Below, in pieces: positions 1-7,722 of a DNA stretch of 64,000 bases. Every line of letters begins with the position of its first letter. The first letter of the stretch is position 1. The stretch spans positions 3,461,001 through 3,525,000 of the forward strand of contig NZ_PHHE01000001.1 of assembly GCF_002813455.1 (NCBI RefSeq). Direction: 5' to 3'. The DNA is from Pseudomonas baetica. GTDB lineage: Bacteria > Pseudomonadota > Gammaproteobacteria > Pseudomonadales > Pseudomonadaceae. The position numbers and the translations under genes are program-made. The notes under the pieces are model-generated. The model did not search any database. It was not told the DNA's origin and saw nothing but the letters and a program-made list of their open reading frames with translations.

Positions 1-215
1 AAAAGGCTGCCGGTAAAGATCCGGGCGGTGCGGTGCGCGATCGCATTCATGCACCGTTCCCCCATCTGATGGGCGGGTGGGCCAGAACCTGGGAAGAGAT
101 GCTTGACCGGCCTGACGGGCTTGCGATCAAACAGGTACTTGACCAGTTCATGCCCAAGAGTCAGGTGATCATTGCGCGTAAACCACTGGATGCCGGGCTG
201 CCACATGAGCAGTAA
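1..215 (+). CDS. C-terminal end of an unidentified protein
   Basis: An open frame enters from the left edge (first full codon at position 3) and runs about 70 residues to a TAA at 213-215. The tail is rich in charged and aromatic residues, with GGWARTWEEM in the middle. I do not recognise the family. The stop overlaps the likely start of the downstream acyltransferase by 11 bases, which suggests co-transcription with a surface-polysaccharide gene. That is context only; no function is proposed. Confidence 0.55.
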   Translation, partial: KAAGKDPGGAVRDRIHAPFPHLMGGWARTWEEMLDRPDGLAIKQVLDQFMPKSQVIIARKPLDAGLPHEQ

Positions 216-1359
216 TCGAATCATGGACATCGAGGTGCTGCGCGCTATCGCCGTGCTCGGCGTGCTGTTTCATCATTTGTCCGGCAACCTGTTCAGCGAT
301 CCCGTGCCGCTGCTCGAATCCATTCACGCCTGGGCGCAGCCGTGGTGGGGAGTGGATCTGTTTTTTGCCATTTCCGGATTCGTCATCGCCCGCAGTCTGA
401 TTCCCGCGTTGCGCAGTTGCAGCACCCGTCAGGCCTACTGGGCGCAAACGCGTAACTTCTGGTTGCGTCGAGCCTTTCGCCTGCTGCCATCAGCCTGGTT
501 GTGGTTGGCGCTGGTCCTGCTGATGTGCATGTTTTTTAACCGCTCCGGAGCATTCGGCACGCTACAGGCCAACCTGCAGGCCACCCTCGCGGGGGTATTG
601 CAGTATGCCAATTTCCGTTTTGCCGACGCTTTTCTTCATTACGAATACGGCAGCAGTTTCGTCTACTGGAGTCTGGCGCTGGAGGAGCAGTTTTACTTGC
701 TGTTTCCGCTGCTGATTCTGGTTTGTCGCAAGCATCTGGTGTGGATGTTGCTGGCGCTGGTTGCGGTGCAACTCTTGATGGTCCGTACGCCGCTGCTGAT
801 GGTCGTCAGGACGGACGCGCTGGCCCTTGGCGTGCTGTTGGCGATGTGGAGTGTGCAACCGAGCTATCGACGGTGGCAGCCGACGTTTCTCGGGAGTCCG
901 TGGGCCGGAATTACAACGCTGATAGCCGTCGGGTTGCTGATGAGTTACCTGGCCACCGACCGTTTTTCCCCGACCCACTATCGCATCGGCGCCATCGCAA
1001 TACTCAGTGCAGGGCTGGTGTGGATCGCGTCTTACGATGGTAACTATCTCTTGCCTGCTGGCCGATTGCAGCGATTGATGGCGTGGGTTGGCAGTCGTTC
1101 TTATGGCATCTATCTGATCCACATTCCGGTATATTTCCTGGTGCGCGAAGTGATTTTCCGTTTGCAGGCCGCAGGCCTGCCGAGCCCGGCGGGACACCCG
1201 TTAATGACATTGCTGTTCGCATTCGGCCTGATCGTACTGCTCAGCGAACTGAATTATCGCTTCGTCGAAATGCCTATGCGCAATCGCGGCGTGGCACTGG
1301 TGAAACGTCTCGGCCCGTCCCGCAGGCCTGTCCCGTCCACTGAGGCCTCCTCATGTTGA
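205..1359 (+). CDS. Acyltransferase family 3 membrane protein (OafA/YrhL-like)
   Basis: A 384-residue integral membrane protein of the acyltransferase-3 family, whose members O-acetylate or otherwise acylate surface polysaccharides, LPS or other exported glycans. The N-terminus has the family's DIEVLRAIAVLGVLFHH segment with the R-x10-H pattern, followed by GVDLFFAISGFVIARS. Roughly ten hydrophobic helices follow. The C-terminal helices end in NYRFVEMPMRNRG, another family hallmark. ATG at 205 is chosen because the family motif starts about 8 residues later; ATG at 223 is an alternative. There is no extra SGNH domain. The substrate cannot be told from sequence. The overlap with the preceding gene suggests an operon reaching in from the left. 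Confidence 0.85.
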   Translation: MSSNRIMDIEVLRAIAVLGVLFHHLSGNLFSDPVPLLESIHAWAQPWWGVDLFFAISGFVIARSLIPALRSCSTRQAYWAQTRNFWLRRAFRLLPSAWLWLALVLLMCMFFNRSGAFGTLQANLQATLAGVLQYANFRFADAFLHYEYGSSFVYWSLALEEQFYLLFPLLILVCRKHLVWMLLALVAVQLLMVRTPLLMVVRTDALALGVLLAMWSVQPSYRRWQPTFLGSPWAGITTLIAVGLLMSYLATDRFSPTHYRIGAIAILSAGLVWIASYDGNYLLPAGRLQRLMAWVGSRSYGIYLIHIPVYFLVREVIFRLQAAGLPSPAGHPLMTLLFAFGLIVLLSELNYRFVEMPMRNRGVALVKRLGPSRRPVPSTEASSC

Positions 1360-1470
1360 GTCTTTTGCTCCCCGCCAAGCGCGGGTGATACCTCGCTCGA
1401 CGCCCGCAAGCCCGCTCCTGTAGGGTTTTGTGTAACCTTGCACCTTTGTGGTGTCCGGGATCTGGAAGGT

Positions 1471-2655
1471 ATGCGGTTTATTGTGGCGCTGTTTTTGGGG
1501 GTCTTGCTCGCGGGTTGTGAACGGCACGATTCACCGCCACTCGATCAGCAGCTGTACATCTGGCAACGTCAGTGGACGCCGGCCCATGAGGCGGCGTTGC
1601 GCGATAGCCGCAGTGATTTCTCGACCTTGCGGGTGCTGGCGTTGCAGGCGTTTCCGGGGGCGGGATGGCGCCGGGCATTTATCGATGCGACGTTGCTCAA
1701 GGGCGATGGTCGCCCGCTGATTGCGGTGATTCGTCTCGACGGCCAGCTCAAGGCGCTGGATCAGCAGCAGGTCACGGCGCAGATTCTTCAGGTCATCAAT
1801 GACTGGCAGGCGCAGGGCCTGACCCTGAGTGGCGTGGAGATCGACCACGATGCCGGCAATGCGCGGCTGCCGGCCTACGCAGAATTCCTCACCCATCTAC
1901 GCTCGGCACTCCCGCAATCATTGCCTCTGAGCATCACCGCGTTGCCGGCGTGGCTCGACAGTGCGCAATTGCCAAACTTGCTGGCGACGGTCGACAGCAG
2001 CGTGCTGCAAGTGCATGCCGTCAGCGACCCGCGACGCGGCTTGTTCGACGCCGAGCAGGCGCGGCGCTGGGCTGAGGGTTGGGGAAAAACCACCAGTAAA
2101 CCGTTTTATCTGGCGTTGCCCGCCTACGGTGTGGCGCTGTTGCCGGATGTCGACGGCACGCCGGTCGTGGAAAGTGAAGTGCCGCTTGAGCGTGGCGGGC
2201 AGCGCCGTGAACTGCTCGCCGATCCACTGCAACTGAGCCAGCTCGGCAAAGCGCTGCGGGACGATCCGCCCGCACATCTGGCCGGGTTGATCTGGTTTCG
2301 CTTGCCGCTGGTCAATGACCGCCGCGCCTGGAGCCTGACCACGCTGCGCGCCGTTGCCCGGGGCGATGCGTTAAGCAGCCAGCTCGGTCTGACGTTGAGT
2401 GAGCAGAACGGCCTCTACGACATCACCCTGAACAACCGTGGCAACCTCGACGGCGCCTGGCCCGCACGGATCACTTTGCAGGCCCGGGGTTGTGAAGGCT
2501 CCGATGCGCTCGCCGGTTATTCGTTGCAACAAAGCCCGGATCTGCTTACCTTCACCCGCCTTCGCGACGGCCGCTTGCCGGCGGACGGACAGCGCGCCAT
2601 CGGTTGGGCGCGCTGTGCATTTATTGATCAAGGAGGTTCGCATGTTGACCCGTAA
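1471..2655 (+). CDS. DUF3142 lipoprotein
   Basis: A 394-residue predicted lipoprotein. The N-terminus MRFIVALFLGVLLAGC is a clear lipobox (LLAGC). The body looks like a DUF3142 (glycoside-hydrolase-like TIM barrel) domain: it contains LSGVEIDHDAGNARLPAYAEFL and LPLSITALPAWL, as in members of that family. No enzymatic activity is established that I know of. The start at 1471 places the signal peptide at the N-terminus; a longer in-frame extension to 1438 has no merit. The stop overlaps the next gene by 14 bases, so the two are probably translated as a pair. The upstream gap of about 110 bases holds only a degenerate REP-like stretch near 1400-1425. Confidence 0.7.
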   Translation: MRFIVALFLGVLLAGCERHDSPPLDQQLYIWQRQWTPAHEAALRDSRSDFSTLRVLALQAFPGAGWRRAFIDATLLKGDGRPLIAVIRLDGQLKALDQQQVTAQILQVINDWQAQGLTLSGVEIDHDAGNARLPAYAEFLTHLRSALPQSLPLSITALPAWLDSAQLPNLLATVDSSVLQVHAVSDPRRGLFDAEQARRWAEGWGKTTSKPFYLALPAYGVALLPDVDGTPVVESEVPLERGGQRRELLADPLQLSQLGKALRDDPPAHLAGLIWFRLPLVNDRRAWSLTTLRAVARGDALSSQLGLTLSEQNGLYDITLNNRGNLDGAWPARITLQARGCEGSDALAGYSLQQSPDLLTFTRLRDGRLPADGQRAIGWARCAFIDQGGSHVDP

Positions 2656-4780
2656 CTGGCTCCGCCATCTGCTCTGCCTGAGCCTCTGTCTGCCGTTGGG
2701 CTCGGCGCTGGCCTGCGGCCCGGACTTCCCGATGCGCCTGCTCGACAATCGCGGGCAGACCCTGGCCGATCTGCCCGAGGGCAACTTCAATTTTGAAGTC
2801 AGCCGCTTGGGCAAAGCGATCGCCGGGCTGAAAAACCTCACACCTGCCGCCGACAACCCGAATGGCTTTTATGGCGAGCCGACCGATCCTGCCGAGGAAC
2901 GCGCAAAGGTTGAGGCCACCGGGCTGACCGAGGAACAGCAAGCACTTGTCACGCGTCTGCGCGGGCTTACCGATGCCCGCGACGCTTACGCGCAGGGCAG
3001 CAGTCTCCCGGCGGAAATCCGTCTGTATGTGGCGGGAGCGGTGGCCTTCAGTGTCGGCGAGCATCAACTGGCGGTCGATTATTTCCGCCAACTGCTGGCG
3101 CTACCGGCGGATCAGCGCCCACTGCGTAGTACGTGGGCGGCGTATTCCGAGGGGCGTGCGCTGTTCGCCATGAGTGCCGAGGCTGACGACATGCTCGATC
3201 CGCTGGAGCAGGCGATCTCGGCGTTCCGCCAGACCCGGCAACTGAGCATCGACGGTTTCAGTGATCCACTGGGGCTGGGTGTCGCCAGCCTCGGGGAAGA
3301 GGCGCGAGCGTCGCGCATGGCCGGTGGCTGGGACGATGCGATCAATCTTTATGCCGCGCAGAGCGTGCACGGCTCAATGGTCGGCTACACCTCGCTCAAA
3401 CAACTGGCTAACGAATTGGCTGAAATGCCTGAGCCGGAACTGGCCAAGCTGATGCAACACGAAGGTGTGCAGAAACTGGTCACCGCCTCGTTGCTCAGCC
3501 GCCTCGGCTGGTCGTTTGGCGATGAACCGCCGAACGAGAAAAAACTGGTCAAGCTTCTGCAAAACAGTACCCGTGGCACCTTCGACAACGCCGATCGATT
3601 GGCGGCGGTGAGTTATCAACAGGGTGATTACGACAGCGCCAAAGCCTTCCTCGAACGCGCGGGTGACGGCGGCCTGGCCTGGTGGCTACGAGCGAAACTG
3701 GCAGTGCGCGACGGTGACAAGAATGCGGCGGCAGCCGCCTATGCGAAAGCCGCGCAGGCCTTCCCGCAGAAGGAAGACTGGGGTTATCGGCGCACGCCGG
3801 ACTGGGCACTGGAAACGGTCCAGCCGAAATGCCGGGTCGAGGGCGAAAGCGCGATTCTGGCGTTGCAACGCGGCGAGTACCTGCAAGCGTTCGTGCAGTT
3901 GTATCGCAGCAACAACATCTATTGGTTCGATGCCGCGACGGTTGCCGAGCGCGTGCTGACCGTCGACGAGCTCAAGCAATATGTCGACGCCAACGTGCCG
4001 GCACCGCCGGCGCTGACTCAAGAGCAGCGTGACAATTACGTGCCGCTGCCGGTGGCCGCCAGCCTGCGCAATCTGCTGGGCCGGCGTTTGCTGCGCGAAG
4101 GGTATTACGCAGAGGCCGTCGGTTATTTCGACAATCCCGATCTGCAGAACAAGGCCCGACTCTACGGCGAGCAAAGACTGAAAGCCGATTCCGCCTGGTG
4201 GCCGACCAAGCGTGCCAGTGCGCTGTACAACGCGGCGTGGACGGCCCGGGAGTGGGGCATGGACATCCTCGGTTACGAGATGGCCCCGGATTACGCCACC
4301 TTCGGCGGCAATTACAGCCTGGAAACCACCGCGCTGAACGTCGGCCCGCTGGTGTCCGAAGCCGAAGTGCAACGCCAGAAGGCCAGCCAAGCGCAGCCCG
4401 ATCAGCGTTATCACTACCGTTTTGTCGCCACCGCGCTGGCCAATCGCGCCGCCGACAACCTGCCGCACACCAGTCAGGCGTTCGCGGCCGTGCTGTGTTC
4501 GGCCGCCGGTTGGAACAGCAGCCTGGAAGATCAGAGCGCCCTCTATCAGCGTTACGTGAAGGAGGGCCCTTACGTGCCGTGGGCGGTGGATTTCGGCAAT
4601 CAGTGCCCGTACCCGGACTTTGAAAATGCTGACAAGCGTTATGTCACCCAAGTGACCGACGCCGTCCGCGCCAGCCTGCGACCGTACAAGTGGCCGGTGC
4701 AGATCGGCGCGATTGTGCTGGCAGTCGGCGCGGCGCTGCTGCTGATCACCCGTCGCCAGCGCAAGGCTCGCAAGGGCTAA
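2642..4780 (+). CDS. Large exported protein with repeat-like helical body and C-terminal membrane anchor
   Basis: A 712-residue protein. An AAGGAGG-like ribosome-binding site sits just before ATG 2642, inside the end of the preceding gene. The N-terminus is a signal peptide ending LGSALACG, so it may be a lipoprotein or simply exported. The body is helical with alanine-rich TPR-like stretches, for example AVDYFRQLLALPADQ and DYDSAKAFLERAGD. The last 30 residues form one transmembrane helix followed by a basic RRQRKARKG tail. That topology implies a periplasmic body anchored at the C-terminus. Function is unknown. Pairing with a DUF3142 lipoprotein suggests an envelope role. The gene converges with the LysE-type gene; the two stops overlap by 3 bases. 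Confidence 0.65.
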   Translation: MLTRNWLRHLLCLSLCLPLGSALACGPDFPMRLLDNRGQTLADLPEGNFNFEVSRLGKAIAGLKNLTPAADNPNGFYGEPTDPAEERAKVEATGLTEEQQALVTRLRGLTDARDAYAQGSSLPAEIRLYVAGAVAFSVGEHQLAVDYFRQLLALPADQRPLRSTWAAYSEGRALFAMSAEADDMLDPLEQAISAFRQTRQLSIDGFSDPLGLGVASLGEEARASRMAGGWDDAINLYAAQSVHGSMVGYTSLKQLANELAEMPEPELAKLMQHEGVQKLVTASLLSRLGWSFGDEPPNEKKLVKLLQNSTRGTFDNADRLAAVSYQQGDYDSAKAFLERAGDGGLAWWLRAKLAVRDGDKNAAAAAYAKAAQAFPQKEDWGYRRTPDWALETVQPKCRVEGESAILALQRGEYLQAFVQLYRSNNIYWFDAATVAERVLTVDELKQYVDANVPAPPALTQEQRDNYVPLPVAASLRNLLGRRLLREGYYAEAVGYFDNPDLQNKARLYGEQRLKADSAWWPTKRASALYNAAWTAREWGMDILGYEMAPDYATFGGNYSLETTALNVGPLVSEAEVQRQKASQAQPDQRYHYRFVATALANRAADNLPHTSQAFAAVLCSAAGWNSSLEDQSALYQRYVKEGPYVPWAVDFGNQCPYPDFENADKRYVTQVTDAVRASLRPYKWPVQIGAIVLAVGAALLLITRRQRKARKG

Positions 4781-5406
4781 GCCTGCTGGATGAACGTCAG
4801 GCGCACCGCGAAGCCGATCAACAGGCTGCCGAACAGCCATTGTTGAACCCGTTGTGCCGTTGGACTGTGTTGCAGCCAACGGCCCAGCGCGGCGCCGGTC
4901 AGGGCGTAGGCGCTGTCGAACAGCAGGCCGACGCCAACCAGCAGCATGCCGAGCAGGGCGAATTGGCTCAGCACCGGTGCGCCGTTAGCCTCGATGAATT
5001 GTGGCAGCAGCACTGAGCAGAACAGCAGCGCTTTGGGGTTGAGCAGGTTGGTCAGCAACCCCCGGCGGATCGCTTCGCGCCATTGGCCGCGCGTCTCCGC
5101 AACGTCGCCGCTATTAAGGTTCGGCACCAGCGTGCTGCGCAGGCATTGAATGCCGATCCACAGCAGATACGCCGCCCCGGCGAGGCGCACCACTTCGAAC
5201 GTCCACGGCGCAGCCTTGAACAGCGCCGCCAGCCCCAACGCCGCCAATGCCACATGACATGCGCGGGCAATCGCCAGGCCTATTACGGTGGCCAGCGCCG
5301 CTGCGCGACCTTGTCGGGCGCCGGTTTGCAGCAGCAGGATCATGTCCGGGCCGGGCAACAGAAACACCACGGCCAATGCCAGGAAAAACAGCCAGAGACT
5401 CGCCAC
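4777..5406 (-). CDS. LysE/RhtB-family amino-acid exporter
   Basis: A 209-residue LysE-type translocator exporting amino acids or their analogues across the inner membrane. It shows the family's N-terminal FLLPGPDMILLLQTGARQG motif and about six hydrophobic helices, and its length is normal for the family. GTG at 5406 is chosen because a GGGG-type ribosome-binding site lies 7-10 bases upstream and the protein then starts MASLWLFFLAL; frames further upstream would prepend a hydrophilic, atypical tail. It diverges from an Lrp/AsnC regulator, a frequent arrangement in which the regulator senses the amino acid and switches the exporter on. The substrate is not determinable here. Confidence 0.85.
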   Translation of the reverse strand: MASLWLFFLALAVVFLLPGPDMILLLQTGARQGRAAALATVIGLAIARACHVALAALGLAALFKAAPWTFEVVRLAGAAYLLWIGIQCLRSTLVPNLNSGDVAETRGQWREAIRRGLLTNLLNPKALLFCSVLLPQFIEANGAPVLSQFALLGMLLVGVGLLFDSAYALTGAALGRWLQHSPTAQRVQQWLFGSLLIGFAVRLTFIQQA

Positions 5407-5550
5407 GTCATACCCCTTTCGTTGTCGATTCGGTGACGTCAGTCTAGGGGCGAAGGGTGGGGCAGGTGCTTGCGTAGTTCGCTTCAAAATGGCTCGGGAT
5501 TGGCATAACCTGCGTTCTTTTTGCGCTCTCGCCATCAGGATCTGCCAACC

Positions 5551-6024
5551 ATGAAACTCGACGCCTTCGACCGCAAGATTCTCGCCGCCCTGCAACGGGA
5601 CGGTCGCTTGAGCAACGTCGAGCTGGCGGACGAGATCGGTCTGTCGGCGTCACCGTGTTTGCGCCGGGTGCGGATGCTGGAAGAGGCCGGGGTGATTCGC
5701 GGTTATCAGGCCAATCTGGATCGCGATGAAGTGGGGCTGGGGCTGACCGTGTTTGTCGGGGTCAAGGTTGAACGGCACAACGATGAACAGGCCGAAGCGT
5801 TTTACGCGGCGGTCACTGCGTTGCCGGAGGTGATTTCAGCGTTTCTGGTATCGGGGGAATCGGACTTTCTGCTGCAGGTGGTGGTGCCGGATCTGCGCGC
5901 GTATGACCGCTTTCTCAGCGGTTGCCTGTTGAAACTGCCGGGGGTGAGTGATATCCGCAGCAACTTTGCGATTCACACGGTGAAGACGCCGGGGGCTTTG
6001 CCGTTGGGGCATCTTCCGTCCTGA
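5551..6024 (+). CDS. Lrp/AsnC-family transcriptional regulator
   Basis: A 157-residue regulator with an N-terminal helix-turn-helix (about residues 5-60: DRKILAALQRDGRLSNVELA followed by IGLSASPCLRRVRMLEEAGVI) and a C-terminal RAM ligand-binding domain. It lies head to head with the LysE-type exporter, so the 144-base intergenic region 5407-5550 probably holds both promoters and its operator. Lrp-family proteins typically bind amino acids and act as octamers or hexadecamers. ATG at 5551 begins directly at the conserved N-terminus. Confidence 0.9.
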   Translation: MKLDAFDRKILAALQRDGRLSNVELADEIGLSASPCLRRVRMLEEAGVIRGYQANLDRDEVGLGLTVFVGVKVERHNDEQAEAFYAAVTALPEVISAFLVSGESDFLLQVVVPDLRAYDRFLSGCLLKLPGVSDIRSNFAIHTVKTPGALPLGHLPS

Positions 6025-6030
6025 AAAACG

Positions 6031-6104
6031 AAAAGATCGTAGCCTTCGGCAGCTCCTACCTGAAATGCGTACCCTGTAGGAGCTGCCGAAGGCTGCGATC
6101 TTTT
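6031..6104. repeat. Inverted pair of REP palindromes (type A)
   Basis: Two oppositely oriented REP units, one at 6031-6059 and one at 6076-6104, separated by 16 bases. The core is GTAGGAGCTGCCGAAGGC. They fill the gap between the convergent Lrp and lpd genes and can form a long hairpin, so they may also act as a two-way terminator. Related units occur at 29548, 54783 and around the IS at 57450/58931. Confidence 0.85.
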
Positions 6105-6118
6105 GATCTTTTGATCTT

Positions 6119-7511
6119 TTACATCTGCGTCGCCATCCCCTCCACATTCATCGCCGCCTGGCGCAACGCCTCGGAGCGTGTTGGATGTGGATGACAGGTC
6201 AGGGCGATGTCCTCGGCCGAAGCGCTGAATTCCATCGCCACACAAAACTCGCCAATCATTTCGCTTACGCTCGGGCCGACCAGGTGCACGCCGAGCACTT
6301 CATCCGTGCGCTCATCAGCAAGGACTTTGGCGAAACCTTCAGTCTCGTGGTTGATCTTCGCCCGGCTGTTGGCAGTGAACGGAAACTTGCCGACCTTGTA
6401 GGCCCGGCCTTCAGCCTTGAGTTGCTCTTCAGTCTTGCCGACGCTGGCCAGCTCCGGTTTGGTGTAGATCACGTTGGGGATCAGGTCGTAATTGACCTCG
6501 CCGGCCTTGCCGTGGATCTGCTCGACGCAGGCCATGGCTTCGTCTTCGGCCTTGTGCGCGAGCATCGGGCCGGACGTTACGTCGCCGATCACCCAGATCC
6601 CCGGGGCTTCGGTGCGGTGTTGTTTGTTGGCGAGCATGCCGCGCTTGTCGGTGCTCAGGCCGACGTTCTCCAGACCCAGACCCAGGCCTTGGGTGTAGGG
6701 GCGACGACCGATGGCCACCAGCACGTAATCCGCCTCCAGTAGCTCAGCCGTACCGCCGGCGGCCGGTTCGACGCTCAGTTGTACGCCGTTGGCCGAAGTG
6801 GTGGCGCTGGTGACTTTCGAACTTAATTTGAAGGCGATGCCTTGCTTGCTCAGCGAGCGTTGCAGGGTTTTGCCGGCCTCGCCATCAACGCCGGGGCAGA
6901 TGCGGTCGAGGTACTCGACCACGGTGACCTGCGCGCCGAGACGTCGCCACACCGAACCCAATTCGAGGCCGATCACGCCGGCACCGATCACCACCAGATG
7001 CTTGGGCACTTCGTTCAGGGACAACGCGCCAGTCGAATCGAGAATGCGCTGGTTGTCGATCTCGACCCCGGGCAGGGGAGTGGGTTCGGAACCGGTGGCG
7101 ATGATGATGTCCTTGGCGGTCAGCTCGATCTTGCTGCCCTGATCGCCGGTCACGGTGACTTTGCCCGGGCCGTCGATATGGCCCCAACCCTTGATCCAGT
7201 CGACCTTGTTCTTGCGAAAGAGAAACTCGATGCCCTTGGTCAGGCCGGTCACGCTCTCGTCTTTCTGCTTCATCATCTGCGCGAGATTGAGCGTCGGTTT
7301 GACTTCGATCCCAAGGTTGGCGAATTCCGCACCCATGGCCGCGTCGTACAGTTCTGAGGCATGCAACAAAGCCTTGGACGGCATGCAACCGACGTTCAGG
7401 CAGGTGCCGCCGAGGGTCGCGCGCAGCCTTGAGGCCCAGCTGGCCGGCGCGGATCGCCGCGTTATAGCCCCCGGGGCCGCCGCCCAGAATCACTACGTCA
7501 TAGTTGCTCAT
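6119..7511 (-). pseudogene. lpdA: Dihydrolipoyl dehydrogenase (Lpd3-like), frameshifted
   Basis: A flavoprotein disulfide reductase that would reoxidise dihydrolipoamide with NAD. The first 30 residues (MSNYDVVILGGGPGGYNAAI, the FAD-binding GxGxxG) read from ATG 7511. The rest, including the GGTCLNVGC redox motif, the NAD-binding GAGVIGLELGSVW and the C-terminal HPHPTRSE catalytic His, reads in another frame. At about 7420-7425 LGLKAA runs straight into ATLGGTC in the other frame. Homologues carry about five more residues there (of the CVEGR kind), so a loss of about 14 bases is inferred. That would remove the acidic residue that holds the FAD ribose. The normal length would be about 466 residues. 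Pseudomonas usually has other lpd copies, so loss could be tolerated; a sequencing error is the alternative. Confidence 0.8.
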
Positions 7512-7564
7512 GCGCTTACTCCTGGTTGAGGGATGCGGATCGCTAAAGGTAGTTGTTGACTAAA

Positions 7565-7578
7565 ATTACGAACGTAAT
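7565..7578. promoter_or_regulatory. Perfect AT-rich palindrome in the lpd/SPFH intergenic region
   Basis: ATTACGAACGTAAT is a perfect 14-base inverted repeat about 55 bases upstream of the lpd start and 145 upstream of the first SPFH gene. A second imperfect dyad, CGTTA-N5-TAACG, lies at 7676-7690 close to the SPFH start. Both look like operator sites in a divergent promoter region of 211 bases. The cognate regulator is not identified. Confidence 0.35.
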
Positions 7579-7722
7579 ATGTGCGTATCCGGACATTTCG
7601 GTCAAGGCTTCAGGCAAGCGACAGCTCGGGCGTTTTTAGATAAGCGCAATTTGTGTACGAATATTTCACGACTTTCGTTATATCGTAACGATAAGAGCAA
7701 AGAGCCGAGGCTTTGGGGTGAT

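Noticed and set aside
3686..4879. Minus-strand open frame opposite the large exported protein gene
   Set aside because: Low-complexity antisense frame; the plus strand has a signal peptide, strong ribosome-binding site and membrane anchor.
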